DNA of 64,000 nt, taken from NCBI GenBank assembly GCA_016792805.1, contig JAEUHX010000042.1, positions 62,001-126,000 of the forward strand, in the 5' to 3' direction. This DNA is from Planctomycetota bacterium (GTDB lineage Bacteria; Planctomycetota; UBA1135; JACQFD01). The position numbers and the translations under genes are program-made. Shown here piece by piece: positions 1-7,129 of this stretch (positions are counted from its first letter, which is position 1; the number at the start of each line of letters is the position of its first letter). Under the pieces are notes generated by a model. The model was given only the letters and a program-made list of their open reading frames with translations, searched no databases and was not told the origin of the DNA.

Positions 1-944
1 TCGCGATCGACGAAAGTCCGAATGGGGATCGTCGATTCAGAACCACTCGGCCGCGACTCAGGTCGGGCCGGATCCGATGGCATCGGATTCGAGGGAGGAT
101 TTGCCGAGGAGTCCGAAGCCAGCGGCACGACCGCAATGAGCTTGGGAACTCCTGAGCCGATCCATCGCCAGATTTCCGTCCGCAGGAGCGCCACCGAGGT
201 GGATCCCGGTAATTGTCGGAGGTTTCCCGGGTCGTCGGCCCAGGCGATGCGAACGCCATCGTCGGCGGCTTGAGCCACGACTCCCATGGGAGGCAAAAGC
301 TCCGGCTCGCCGGCGTTTCGCGGACTGGCTTGAATGCCGCCCGGAAGATTGGTCGGAAGTACCGCACCGGGAGCGCTGCCCGTGGGGGCGCCACCGGTCG
401 GGCCGGTGGCTCCGTCGGTCGCCGAAGGACTTGTGACTTCGGGGCCCACCGAAACTCCGGAGCCGTTCTCCGGTTGAGCAGCCGAGGCGCGAGCGAAAGC
501 TACTGCTTGATCGATCTCGTACTTGGAAAAGAACCGGACCGGAATCGCCGTTTCTCCCAAAGATCCGCGCGACAGAGCTTCCTCAAATCGCTCTCGCAAG
601 TCGGAGCGAACCATCTCTTGCGCACCTTCGCGATTCGAAGCCGTAAGGGCTGAAGGCGAGGGATCTGGCGCAAAAGTGATCGCCGACTTGGGATCGCCGG
701 GCGTCGTAGGAACACCAGGCGAACCCGCCGGGGATGGCGGAGACGACTTGGAAGGAACGGAAGCAATGCTGTCGCCGGAGCCAGGGGTCTCCGTCGATAC
801 CAGCCTCGCTCGGAGCTGCTCTGCCAATGCGTGTGTGGCATTCGCGTCGAGCAGCCGTCGGGCAAGAAGGGCGGGGACGATAGCGGCAGCCCCCAAAAGG
901 GTCAAGGCAACGAGCCGGGCGCGGCGCTCAAAAAACGTCGTCAT
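1..944 (-). CDS. Pilus/secretion operon protein, truncated at window edge
   Basis: The reading frame is open from an ATG at 944 to the left edge of the window, so the C-terminus is missing. The start overlaps the stop of the PilO-like gene by four bases (ATGA), which marks it as the next gene of that operon. The protein begins MTTFFERRARLVALTLLG, giving a short cytoplasmic start and one N-terminal membrane segment. A long Pro/Ser/Gly/Thr-rich linker follows, with a more ordered part near residues 130-165. The position after PilM-PilN and PilO is where PilP-like or GspC-like periplasmic linkers normally sit, but I see no diagnostic PilP motif in the visible part. A role as an inner-membrane-anchored periplasmic assembly protein is therefore inferred from context only. 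Confidence 0.6.
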   Translation of the reverse strand, partial: MTTFFERRARLVALTLLGAAAIVPALLARRLLDANATHALAEQLRARLVSTETPGSGDSIASVPSKSSPPSPAGSPGVPTTPGDPKSAITFAPDPSPSALTASNREGAQEMVRSDLRERFEEALSRGSLGETAIPVRFFSKYEIDQAVAFARASAAQPENGSGVSVGPEVTSPSATDGATGPTGGAPTGSAPGAVLPTNLPGGIQASPRNAGEPELLPPMGVVAQAADDGVRIAWADDPGNLRQLPGSTSVALLRTEIWRWIGSGVPKLIAVVPLASDSSANPPSNPMPSDPARPESRPSGSESTIPIRTFVDR

Positions 945-1729
945 CGGCTCTCTCCCGGTGTCGGTCGAATGCGGCGAAGCGTCACGGTCGCCACGACGGA
1001 CTGGTCCAAGTCGGCCGCACTCTTGGCGGTTACGATCGGGTCGCGCAGCGACGGCGTCGCCGGGCGCACGAGGACCTCCTCGAGCACATAAAAGGGCCCA
1101 CGGTCTCGCCTCCGGAGCAGGCCGAGTAGGAAGCTCCGATGACCTTCATATCCGGCTTCGTACTCGAATCGAACTAATCGGGTGGGCAGCCATCGCCCAT
1201 ACCGCACGGCGTCCTCCGGATCTTCCTCGACCGGAAACCGGAAGAACACCATGTCGATCGCGCCGGCGGCGATCGCCGCGCGGGAAAGATCACGAATCGT
1301 CGTCAGCCGGAACGCCGACTCCTCGGGATCGAGGGCTCCCTGGGGAAGAAGGGCTTCGATCGTCGGCCGCGACTTTCCCGTCTCTTGGGTGAGATCCTCC
1401 ACGAGCCGAGCCCGGTCAGCCGCCGTGCCACCACCGAGCAGAGGCTCGCGGCTCAGAAGCGACTGCGCCACGCTGCGGGCGATTTGTTGCGCATGAGCCG
1501 CTTTTTGTAGCTCCTCCCGAAGTCCGACGCCGCCGGCCGCGAAACCCTGGGCGACCTGGGACTTCTCCCGAATGCCCGCGCGAATGCGTTCCGCGTCGGT
1601 TCGCACGGTCGCCTCCTTGAGACCCGCCGCATGGGCGCGTGGCGCGACCCAAGCAACGAGCGCACCGAGAGAGCCGCCAGCCAGGAGTGCGACTCCAGCG
1701 AGCACGAGGCTCGAGCGGGCGTCGCTCAT
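941..1729 (-). CDS. pilO: PilO-like pilus/type II secretion assembly protein
   Basis: A 262-residue protein with a single N-terminal membrane anchor (about residues 8-30, LVLAGVALLAGGSLGALVAW). An Ala-rich amphipathic stretch likely to form a coiled coil (about 45-110) follows, then a globular periplasmic domain. This architecture, directly downstream of a PilM-PilN protein, matches PilO/GspM-type components of the inner-membrane alignment platform, which pair with PilN and connect to the outer-membrane channel. The start overlaps the PilM-PilN stop by four bases and the stop overlaps the next start by four bases, so the three genes are translationally coupled. Sequence similarity to characterised PilO is weak by eye, so the name rests mainly on architecture and order. 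Confidence 0.6.
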   Translation of the reverse strand: MSDARSSLVLAGVALLAGGSLGALVAWVAPRAHAAGLKEATVRTDAERIRAGIREKSQVAQGFAAGGVGLREELQKAAHAQQIARSVAQSLLSREPLLGGGTAADRARLVEDLTQETGKSRPTIEALLPQGALDPEESAFRLTTIRDLSRAAIAAGAIDMVFFRFPVEEDPEDAVRYGRWLPTRLVRFEYEAGYEGHRSFLLGLLRRRDRGPFYVLEEVLVRPATPSLRDPIVTAKSAADLDQSVVATVTLRRIRPTPGESR

Positions 1730-3384
1730 CGCTCCCCTTCGCCCGTTGGCTCGGAAGCGGTTGGAGCGAGCGCGCTGAACTCAAACCACTCGAAACGCGG
1801 CACTCCGGCGGCCTCCTGCGGCACGACGGTCGCCACTTCGACGGCACGGTGCCGCTGAAGCCGCACGCGCGTGAAGCCCGCCTTGATCAGGGGAAGCTCC
1901 ACGGAGTCCTGAAAGGAGGCAGCCTGTGCCGGGTGGTTCCGTGCTTCGTCGGCCAAGCGCGGGACTGCAATGATCGCTTGAAGTTCGATTCCCGAGTCGC
2001 GGCGCACCCATCGAGCCGAGAGCACTGCGGTATCTCCCGCAAGCGTCTCAAGCCCTTGCGTCAGCGCACGGTCCCAAGCGCTCCACTCCGCCGGAAGAGT
2101 AAGAATTCGCTCTGCTTCGGAGCGGCGATTGGTTTCCTGCAGGCGCAGGCGCTCGAGATCCATGCGGGCGCCGAGGAGGAATTGTGATTCCGCAACGACG
2201 TTCGCGCTCTCTTCGATCGACTGTTCCGCTTGGCTCACAATGCGCTCGCCCGCGAAGACCCCCGACGCAAGCGCCAATGAGCAGGCCGCGACGAGCGGGA
2301 GTGCCCGCGCCGATTCGCGGCGGCGGTTCACCGGCACGAAGGAGAGCGCGGTCGAGGAGGCTCCGGCAGCGTCCAGCGCGGCGCCCACGGCGACAGCAAG
2401 TGTGGGAATCTCGACGGCGAGCGCATGGGCGAAAAGTGGCTTCGCAATGGCGACGCGATTCCACTTTCTGTGGACTTCAACGGGGAGCTTCAAGCGATTC
2501 TGCAGCTCTGTGACAACCGCGTCGATGCGGCCGCCCTCGCCTGCGATCAGTAATCTCGTCGGCGAAAAATTGGGATTCCTTGCCCGTGCGAGGTCGCGCA
2601 CCGATTCGAATCGGTCGGCGATGCGCCGTGCGAAATCTGTAACCACAGATCGCACCCGCGGATCGGGGGAGCCGTTCTCGATGGCGCGCCGCTCCGCCTC
2701 GGCTTCTTGGGCGCCGAGGCCCAGACGATCTTGGAGCGCGCGGCGCATCCAGAGCGTCCCTTCGGGTTCGGTGCGCACGATGGGGCCCCCGCGCAACCCG
2801 ACGACGATGTCGGTGACGCCGACGCCAATTCGGGCGGCCATGGTGTCGTGGGTTTCGACGCCATCGGCACGCAGCGCATCGGTGAAGGCGAGCGGCGCGA
2901 GCGTGACGCGGTCGGGCGAGATCCCGGCCGAGCGGAGAATGTCGAGGTAGCCGCCGAGGATGCCGATCGAGCCCGAAGCGACGAGCACGCGCCGCTCGTT
3001 CACGCTCATGGAGGGAAGCTCGCGGTAAGCGAAGGCCACCTCGGAGGCGGCGGCGCCGGCGCGAGCGCGCACTTCGTACTCGACGAGGTTGTCGACGCGT
3101 CCGCGCGCGACGGGGGGCAGATCGATCAGCGCCGTTTCGAATCCGAGCCCTGGGAGCGCCACTCCTACGCGGTCGCGGGCCCCGATCCGGTGATTCACCG
3201 CGAAGATGGAGAGCGCCTTGCGGAGCGCCGCGTCCATCTCCTCGGCGGTCGAAGCCGTCGGGTCGCGATAGGTATCAATCCGATCGACGGCGACGATCTC
3301 GAAGCCGAGGCCGCGGCGCGCGAGGCGTACGACGCGCACCGCAGTGCTTCCGAAATCGAGACCCCAGATCGGCTCGTCAAACAT
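1726..3384 (-). CDS. PilM-PilN fusion, pilus/secretion assembly ATPase-fold protein
   Basis: A 552-residue protein that joins two normally separate subunits. Residues 1-345 are an actin-like PilM/GspL cytoplasmic domain: the phosphate-1 loop reads GLDFGSTAVRVV (8-19), and a second nucleotide-site glycine segment, LLIAGEGGRID, lies near 278-288. Residues 350-360 (FVPVNRRRES) resemble the PilN motif that docks onto PilM, followed by one membrane span (about 361-378), a coiled segment and a periplasmic ferredoxin-like domain to residue 540. In most type IV pilus systems PilM and PilN are separate; GspL of type II secretion has this joined layout, so it may equally be called GspL-like. It heads the visible operon and is followed by the PilO-like gene with a four-base overlap. 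Confidence 0.75.
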   Translation of the reverse strand: MFDEPIWGLDFGSTAVRVVRLARRGLGFEIVAVDRIDTYRDPTASTAEEMDAALRKALSIFAVNHRIGARDRVGVALPGLGFETALIDLPPVARGRVDNLVEYEVRARAGAAASEVAFAYRELPSMSVNERRVLVASGSIGILGGYLDILRSAGISPDRVTLAPLAFTDALRADGVETHDTMAARIGVGVTDIVVGLRGGPIVRTEPEGTLWMRRALQDRLGLGAQEAEAERRAIENGSPDPRVRSVVTDFARRIADRFESVRDLARARNPNFSPTRLLIAGEGGRIDAVVTELQNRLKLPVEVHRKWNRVAIAKPLFAHALAVEIPTLAVAVGAALDAAGASSTALSFVPVNRRRESARALPLVAACSLALASGVFAGERIVSQAEQSIEESANVVAESQFLLGARMDLERLRLQETNRRSEAERILTLPAEWSAWDRALTQGLETLAGDTAVLSARWVRRDSGIELQAIIAVPRLADEARNHPAQAASFQDSVELPLIKAGFTRVRLQRHRAVEVATVVPQEAAGVPRFEWFEFSALAPTASEPTGEGER

Positions 3385-3530
3385 GGGAATTGGGAAGGGG
3401 CGACCGCCGGCGGGCGGGACTCTACCAGCCTCGCCTCGAAACCGGGTGAGGTTGAGTTGGCGTCGAGCCGCGGGTCGTCAACGCCCCCTAGTCGCCTCGC
3501 GTTGCGTTGAAACGAAGGAGAGGTGGCCGC
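3385..3530. other. Intergenic leader of the pilus operon
   Basis: A 146-base non-coding stretch between the glycosylase stop and the PilM-PilN start, both on the minus strand. It must hold the promoter of the pilus operon unless that operon is read through from the glycosylase gene. A TAGAGT hexamer about 36 bases before the ATG on the minus strand is a possible -10 element, but no matching -35 is convincing. Confidence 0.3.
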
Positions 3531-4433
3531 TCAGCTCGGGGGCTTCTTAGGATCAGGAAGCGGGAGACCGAGCTCCTTCATCGCGAGCTGGATGTCGTGC
3601 CATGCCTTCGGTTTCTCCTCGGGGCTCCGCAGGAGGTAGGCCGGGTGAAATGTGGGAATCACGGCGCGCCCGTGGCGGCGGAAGATCTGGCCGCGCACGC
3701 GAGTGATGCCCTCCCGTTCACCGGTTCCGGCGAGCACGCGCATGGAGTGGCGACCGAGGGGAATAATGACTTCCGGATCGATGATCTCGATCTGTTTTAA
3801 CAGATAGGGCGTGCAGGCGGCGGCCTCGTCGGGCGCGGGATCGCGGTTCTCCGGCGGTCGACACTTGACCACGTTGGCGATGAAGACGTCGGCGCGACGG
3901 AGCTGCATGCCGGATTCGATGATGCGCGTGAGGAGCTGGCCCGCGGCGCCGACGAAGGGGCGCCCCTGCGCATCCTCGGTGGCACCGGGGCCCTCGCCGA
4001 CGAACATCACGCGGGTTGTCGGGGAGCCTTCGCCGGGAACGGCGTTGCGGCGTGCTTCGCACAGTCGGCAGAGCCGGCAAGCGCGGACGGCGTCGGCCAG
4101 CGCGGCGAGGTCGTTGGCCTTTTGCTCGGCGGATCGGTGCACGGAGCCGCGCTCCGAGACAAAGGAGGCGCGCCAAGGCGAGGCATCGGCGGCGGGACTC
4201 GGCGCGGGAGCGGGAGCCGGGCGCGTCGGTGCTTTGGAAGAGTCGTCACGCTCTGTGGCGACCGGCTGAGGAGCTGCGGCCGGCGGGATGCGGGGAGGCG
4301 GCGACGCGAGTTCGGGGGCCGAGCCGAATCCGCCGATGGCCCCTTCCTCGCGAAGCAGTTCGACGTGCCGTCGAGCGCCCGCGACCAGCTCCCGCAGCTC
4401 CTGCTGCGAATCGATGGGAGGGTCGCTGGTCAT
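3531..4433 (-). CDS. Family 4 uracil-DNA glycosylase (4Fe-4S)
   Basis: This enzyme excises uracil from DNA, starting base-excision repair of deaminated cytosine. The 300-residue protein has an unusual Pro/Ala-rich, probably disordered N-terminus of about 110 residues, then the conserved catalytic domain. Visible signatures are the Cys pair CRLCRLC, the water-activating motif GEGPGATED (family 4 has GExPGxxED), VKCRPPENRDP, a later Cys in AAACTPYLL and the DNA-binding HPAYLLR. The Cys pair plus the two later Cys supply the four ligands expected for the iron-sulfur cluster. I chose the ATG at 4433 because a TANNNT-type hexamer (TAGGAT, 4446-4441) lies seven bases upstream, as in leaderless transcripts; an in-frame ATG at 4442 is the alternative. 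It is divergent from the membrane-TPR gene. Confidence 0.9.
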   Translation of the reverse strand: MTSDPPIDSQQELRELVAGARRHVELLREEGAIGGFGSAPELASPPPRIPPAAAPQPVATERDDSSKAPTRPAPAPAPSPAADASPWRASFVSERGSVHRSAEQKANDLAALADAVRACRLCRLCEARRNAVPGEGSPTTRVMFVGEGPGATEDAQGRPFVGAAGQLLTRIIESGMQLRRADVFIANVVKCRPPENRDPAPDEAAACTPYLLKQIEIIDPEVIIPLGRHSMRVLAGTGEREGITRVRGQIFRRHGRAVIPTFHPAYLLRSPEEKPKAWHDIQLAMKELGLPLPDPKKPPS

Positions 4434-4440
4434 GGAGGCC

Positions 4441-4446
4441 ATCCTA
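4441..4446 (-). promoter_or_regulatory. Putative -10 hexamer placing start of uracil-DNA glycosylase at or near +1
   Basis: TAGGAT on the minus strand is followed by seven bases and then ATG at 4433. This spacing would start transcription at about the A of the start codon, giving a leaderless message. No Shine-Dalgarno sequence precedes that ATG, which fits. Confidence 0.4.
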
Positions 4447-4487
4447 TTCGCTGCTAGCGCAGAGGTCTTGGCAAGCGCCGCATCGCC

Positions 4488-7082
4488 GTGGTCCTCTTCG
4501 CGCCCTTGCGCTGGCTTCCCACCGACGTTCTGCACGACCTCGCCGAGTGGCTCGGCACATCGCACTCCGCCCGCTCGACGGTGTGGCTGCTGGCGGCTGT
4601 GGCGGCCTACGGCGCCGCGCGGGCGCTCGACCGATCGCGGCTTGCCGCGGCCGGGGCGGCGCTCTTTGTGGCCTTGCACCCCGCCTTCTCCGGTGCGGAT
4701 CCCTTCGGCGCCGCTTCGATTCTCGTCTCGTCGGCGGCCGGACTCGCACTGGCGGCTTGCGTGCGGCTGCCGTGGATCGCACAAATTCCAGCGATGGGGA
4801 TTTGTGGGTTTCTAACGGCTGGCGGGGAATCGGCTGCGCCCTTTGGGCTCGCGGCTGTGGCCCTTGCAGCGCACCCTGATCCGGGGACGCAGCGGGAGCC
4901 CGCGCTGCGCCAGCGTGTGCGATGGGTGATGATTGGGCTCGCCGCCGGTCTCTTCGCTTGGCGATTCTTGAGCTTGGCTGGCTGGGGGACGCAGATTGCG
5001 GCGGCGCTCCTCGGCGCAGGCGGTTCCCTGATTCCGGTGCAGCCGCACCCCGATGCGATCGCCATGGCTGACCCGGTGGACACCATTCGCACGCCGATGC
5101 CTGCACTCAATCGGGTGCTGCAATTGGCGGCGCTCGCCGGGCTCTTGGCGCCGCTCTGGCGTCCGCTGCGGCGCTGCGCGATGCCGTTTTCTGTGGGAAT
5201 CGTATTCTTGGCATTCCTCACCCCGGAGTCGGCATTCCTTCACGACCGCGCCGCACTCTCGATGGTCCCGGCCGCTGCACTGCTGGGCGCCGGATTCCTC
5301 GACGCGCTTCGGGAGCGGTTTGGCGCGGGCTGGACGCGACGGCAGATGGCGATTGGATTTGTGGTAGCTGCGGCGACCCTCGCCGGGCTCTCGTGGAAGC
5401 GCTGGAAGCACTCCCACAGATCGGATTATTTAGAGGTTGCGCGGGAGAAGGCGCCCGCTTCGGCGGTGATTCGGGAGGCGTGCGGCCAGCTTCTCGTCGC
5501 GCGCGCGCAGGATCCGCAGACCGCGGCCAAGGACCGTCCCGATCTGTGGCGTCGCGCGCTCGCGGAGTTCGACGAGGCGGCGAAGGCCGCGCGAAACCCC
5601 GATCGGGCCTTCCGCGAGAAGCTCCTGGCTGCCGGTGCGGCGGATCATGCTGTGTCATTCGACGATGCGAAGCGCCGGCTCATCGATTTATTGCAATCGG
5701 AGAAGGGGGGATCGCGCCGAGCGGAGACGATACTTTCGCTCGTGAGGCTCCATCGAAGGCACGAGGACGCAGCCGGCGCAGATCAGTGGCTCGCCGATCC
5801 GACGACGAAGGAGATCGCCGTCGGGCATCCGGATTTGTTGCAGGAGATCTTGCGATCGGAAGGGGCGGGATTCGCCGCGAAAGCCTCAACCGGCGACGAT
5901 CCGCAGAAGCTCCTTCCCGAGCTGCAGCGCTGGTATGAGAACTGGGAGGGCAGCCTCCGCAACTCTGCGCCGAGCACAAAGGCTGTTTTGTTGGCTTCGC
6001 GGGGCCGCGCGGAAACTGCGCTGGGCAAGCCCATCGACGCGCAGCGGAGCTTTCAAGCGGCCAAGGTCGCTGATCCGAGGTGCGCCGACGCCTACCTCGG
6101 CGCGGCGGAAGCGTACTTATCGGCAGGCGTGCTCCAGGGCGCGGCAAAGGAGCTGCAGGCGGGGATCGAAATCACAGCGCCCACGCCTCCGGCGGAGCTC
6201 TTGGTTTCCTTGGCGGCGGTGCAGCTCCAAGGAGGCGCCGATCCCGAGCAGGTCGTGAAGCTCGTCGAGGCGGCGCGTGCGACCGATCCGTCTATGCCAC
6301 AATTGAGACGGACACTGGCGTCGGCGCTGACGGCCCTCGCCGAGGAACGCCTGCGCAAAGGAAATGTGGCAGCGGCCGAGGCGGCGGCGGTGCGCGCCGT
6401 TGCGGAGGCGCCCGAGCGCGCGCGTCCTTTCGATGCGCTGGGCCGCGTGCGCGAGGAGCAGAAGCGTCACCCCGAGGCGCTCGCAGCCTTCGAGAGAGCC
6501 TATGAGCTCGAGCGCAACGAGGAGCGGCGCGATTTGTATGCAGGCGCGCTCAAGCGGCAGGCTCTCGGCCTCGTGCTCGAAGGCAAGCGACGCGAAGCTC
6601 TCGACGCATTTATGAAAGTGCGCGAGCTGGCATCGCCGCGGGTGGAGCTCGGCAGCGGCATCGACTTCCTCGAAGGCGAGGCGCAGCGAGAGATCGACGC
6701 GGCGAATGCCGCTCTCGAGCAAAAGAACGCCGCCGGAGCGCAGCAGGCCCTCGAGCGGGCGCTGCGCTACGTGCCCGAGCATCCCGCGGCGCTCTCCTCC
6801 CTCGGAATTCTGTTCGCCGAGAAGGGAGATGATGCACGGGCCGTCGATTTGTGGTCTCGCGCCGCTGCCGGCGCCAAAGCCCGCGGCGCCGACCTGCGAA
6901 GAAGCTCCCTGTTGCTCAACCTCGCGAATGCCTTGCGCCGCCTCTCTCGCTACGACGAGTCGCGCAAGGCAGCGCAGGAGTACTTACAGCTCGGCGACGG
7001 ACCCCACCGCGCCCAGCTCGAAGCGCTCCTCGAAGTGTTGGATCTTCTGGAGAAGCGCCCAAAGCCGCCAGTGGACAAGTAG
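4488..7082 (+). CDS. Multi-pass membrane protein with TPR C-terminal half
   Basis: An 864-residue protein of unknown function starting at GTG 4488; the frame is closed just upstream by a TAG at 4455. Roughly the first 300 residues hold about seven hydrophobic segments (for example WLLAAVAAYGAARAL, MIGLAAGLFAWRFLSLAG and QMAIGFVVAAATLAGLSW), laid out as in multi-pass membrane proteins with extracytoplasmic loops. The rest, from about residue 310, is helical with TPR-like repeats, clearest at about 560-860 (for example PFDALGRVREEQKRHPEALAA and ALSSLGILFAEKGDDARAVD). This resembles planctomycete TPR membrane proteins and, loosely, TPR-bearing O-glycosyltransferase-like membrane proteins, but I see no catalytic motif and assign no reaction. 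It is divergent from the glycosylase and convergent with the secreted-protein gene 47 bases downstream. Confidence 0.7.
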   Translation: MVLFAPLRWLPTDVLHDLAEWLGTSHSARSTVWLLAAVAAYGAARALDRSRLAAAGAALFVALHPAFSGADPFGAASILVSSAAGLALAACVRLPWIAQIPAMGICGFLTAGGESAAPFGLAAVALAAHPDPGTQREPALRQRVRWVMIGLAAGLFAWRFLSLAGWGTQIAAALLGAGGSLIPVQPHPDAIAMADPVDTIRTPMPALNRVLQLAALAGLLAPLWRPLRRCAMPFSVGIVFLAFLTPESAFLHDRAALSMVPAAALLGAGFLDALRERFGAGWTRRQMAIGFVVAAATLAGLSWKRWKHSHRSDYLEVAREKAPASAVIREACGQLLVARAQDPQTAAKDRPDLWRRALAEFDEAAKAARNPDRAFREKLLAAGAADHAVSFDDAKRRLIDLLQSEKGGSRRAETILSLVRLHRRHEDAAGADQWLADPTTKEIAVGHPDLLQEILRSEGAGFAAKASTGDDPQKLLPELQRWYENWEGSLRNSAPSTKAVLLASRGRAETALGKPIDAQRSFQAAKVADPRCADAYLGAAEAYLSAGVLQGAAKELQAGIEITAPTPPAELLVSLAAVQLQGGADPEQVVKLVEAARATDPSMPQLRRTLASALTALAEERLRKGNVAAAEAAAVRAVAEAPERARPFDALGRVREEQKRHPEALAAFERAYELERNEERRDLYAGALKRQALGLVLEGKRREALDAFMKVRELASPRVELGSGIDFLEGEAQREIDAANAALEQKNAAGAQQALERALRYVPEHPAALSSLGILFAEKGDDARAVDLWSRAAAGAKARGADLRRSSLLLNLANALRRLSRYDESRKAAQEYLQLGDGPHRAQLEALLEVLDLLEKRPKPPVDK

Positions 7083-7129
7083 GGCGCGCGCCGACCCCAC
7101 AGCAGTACTCGCAATCGCTCGCGCAGTCG

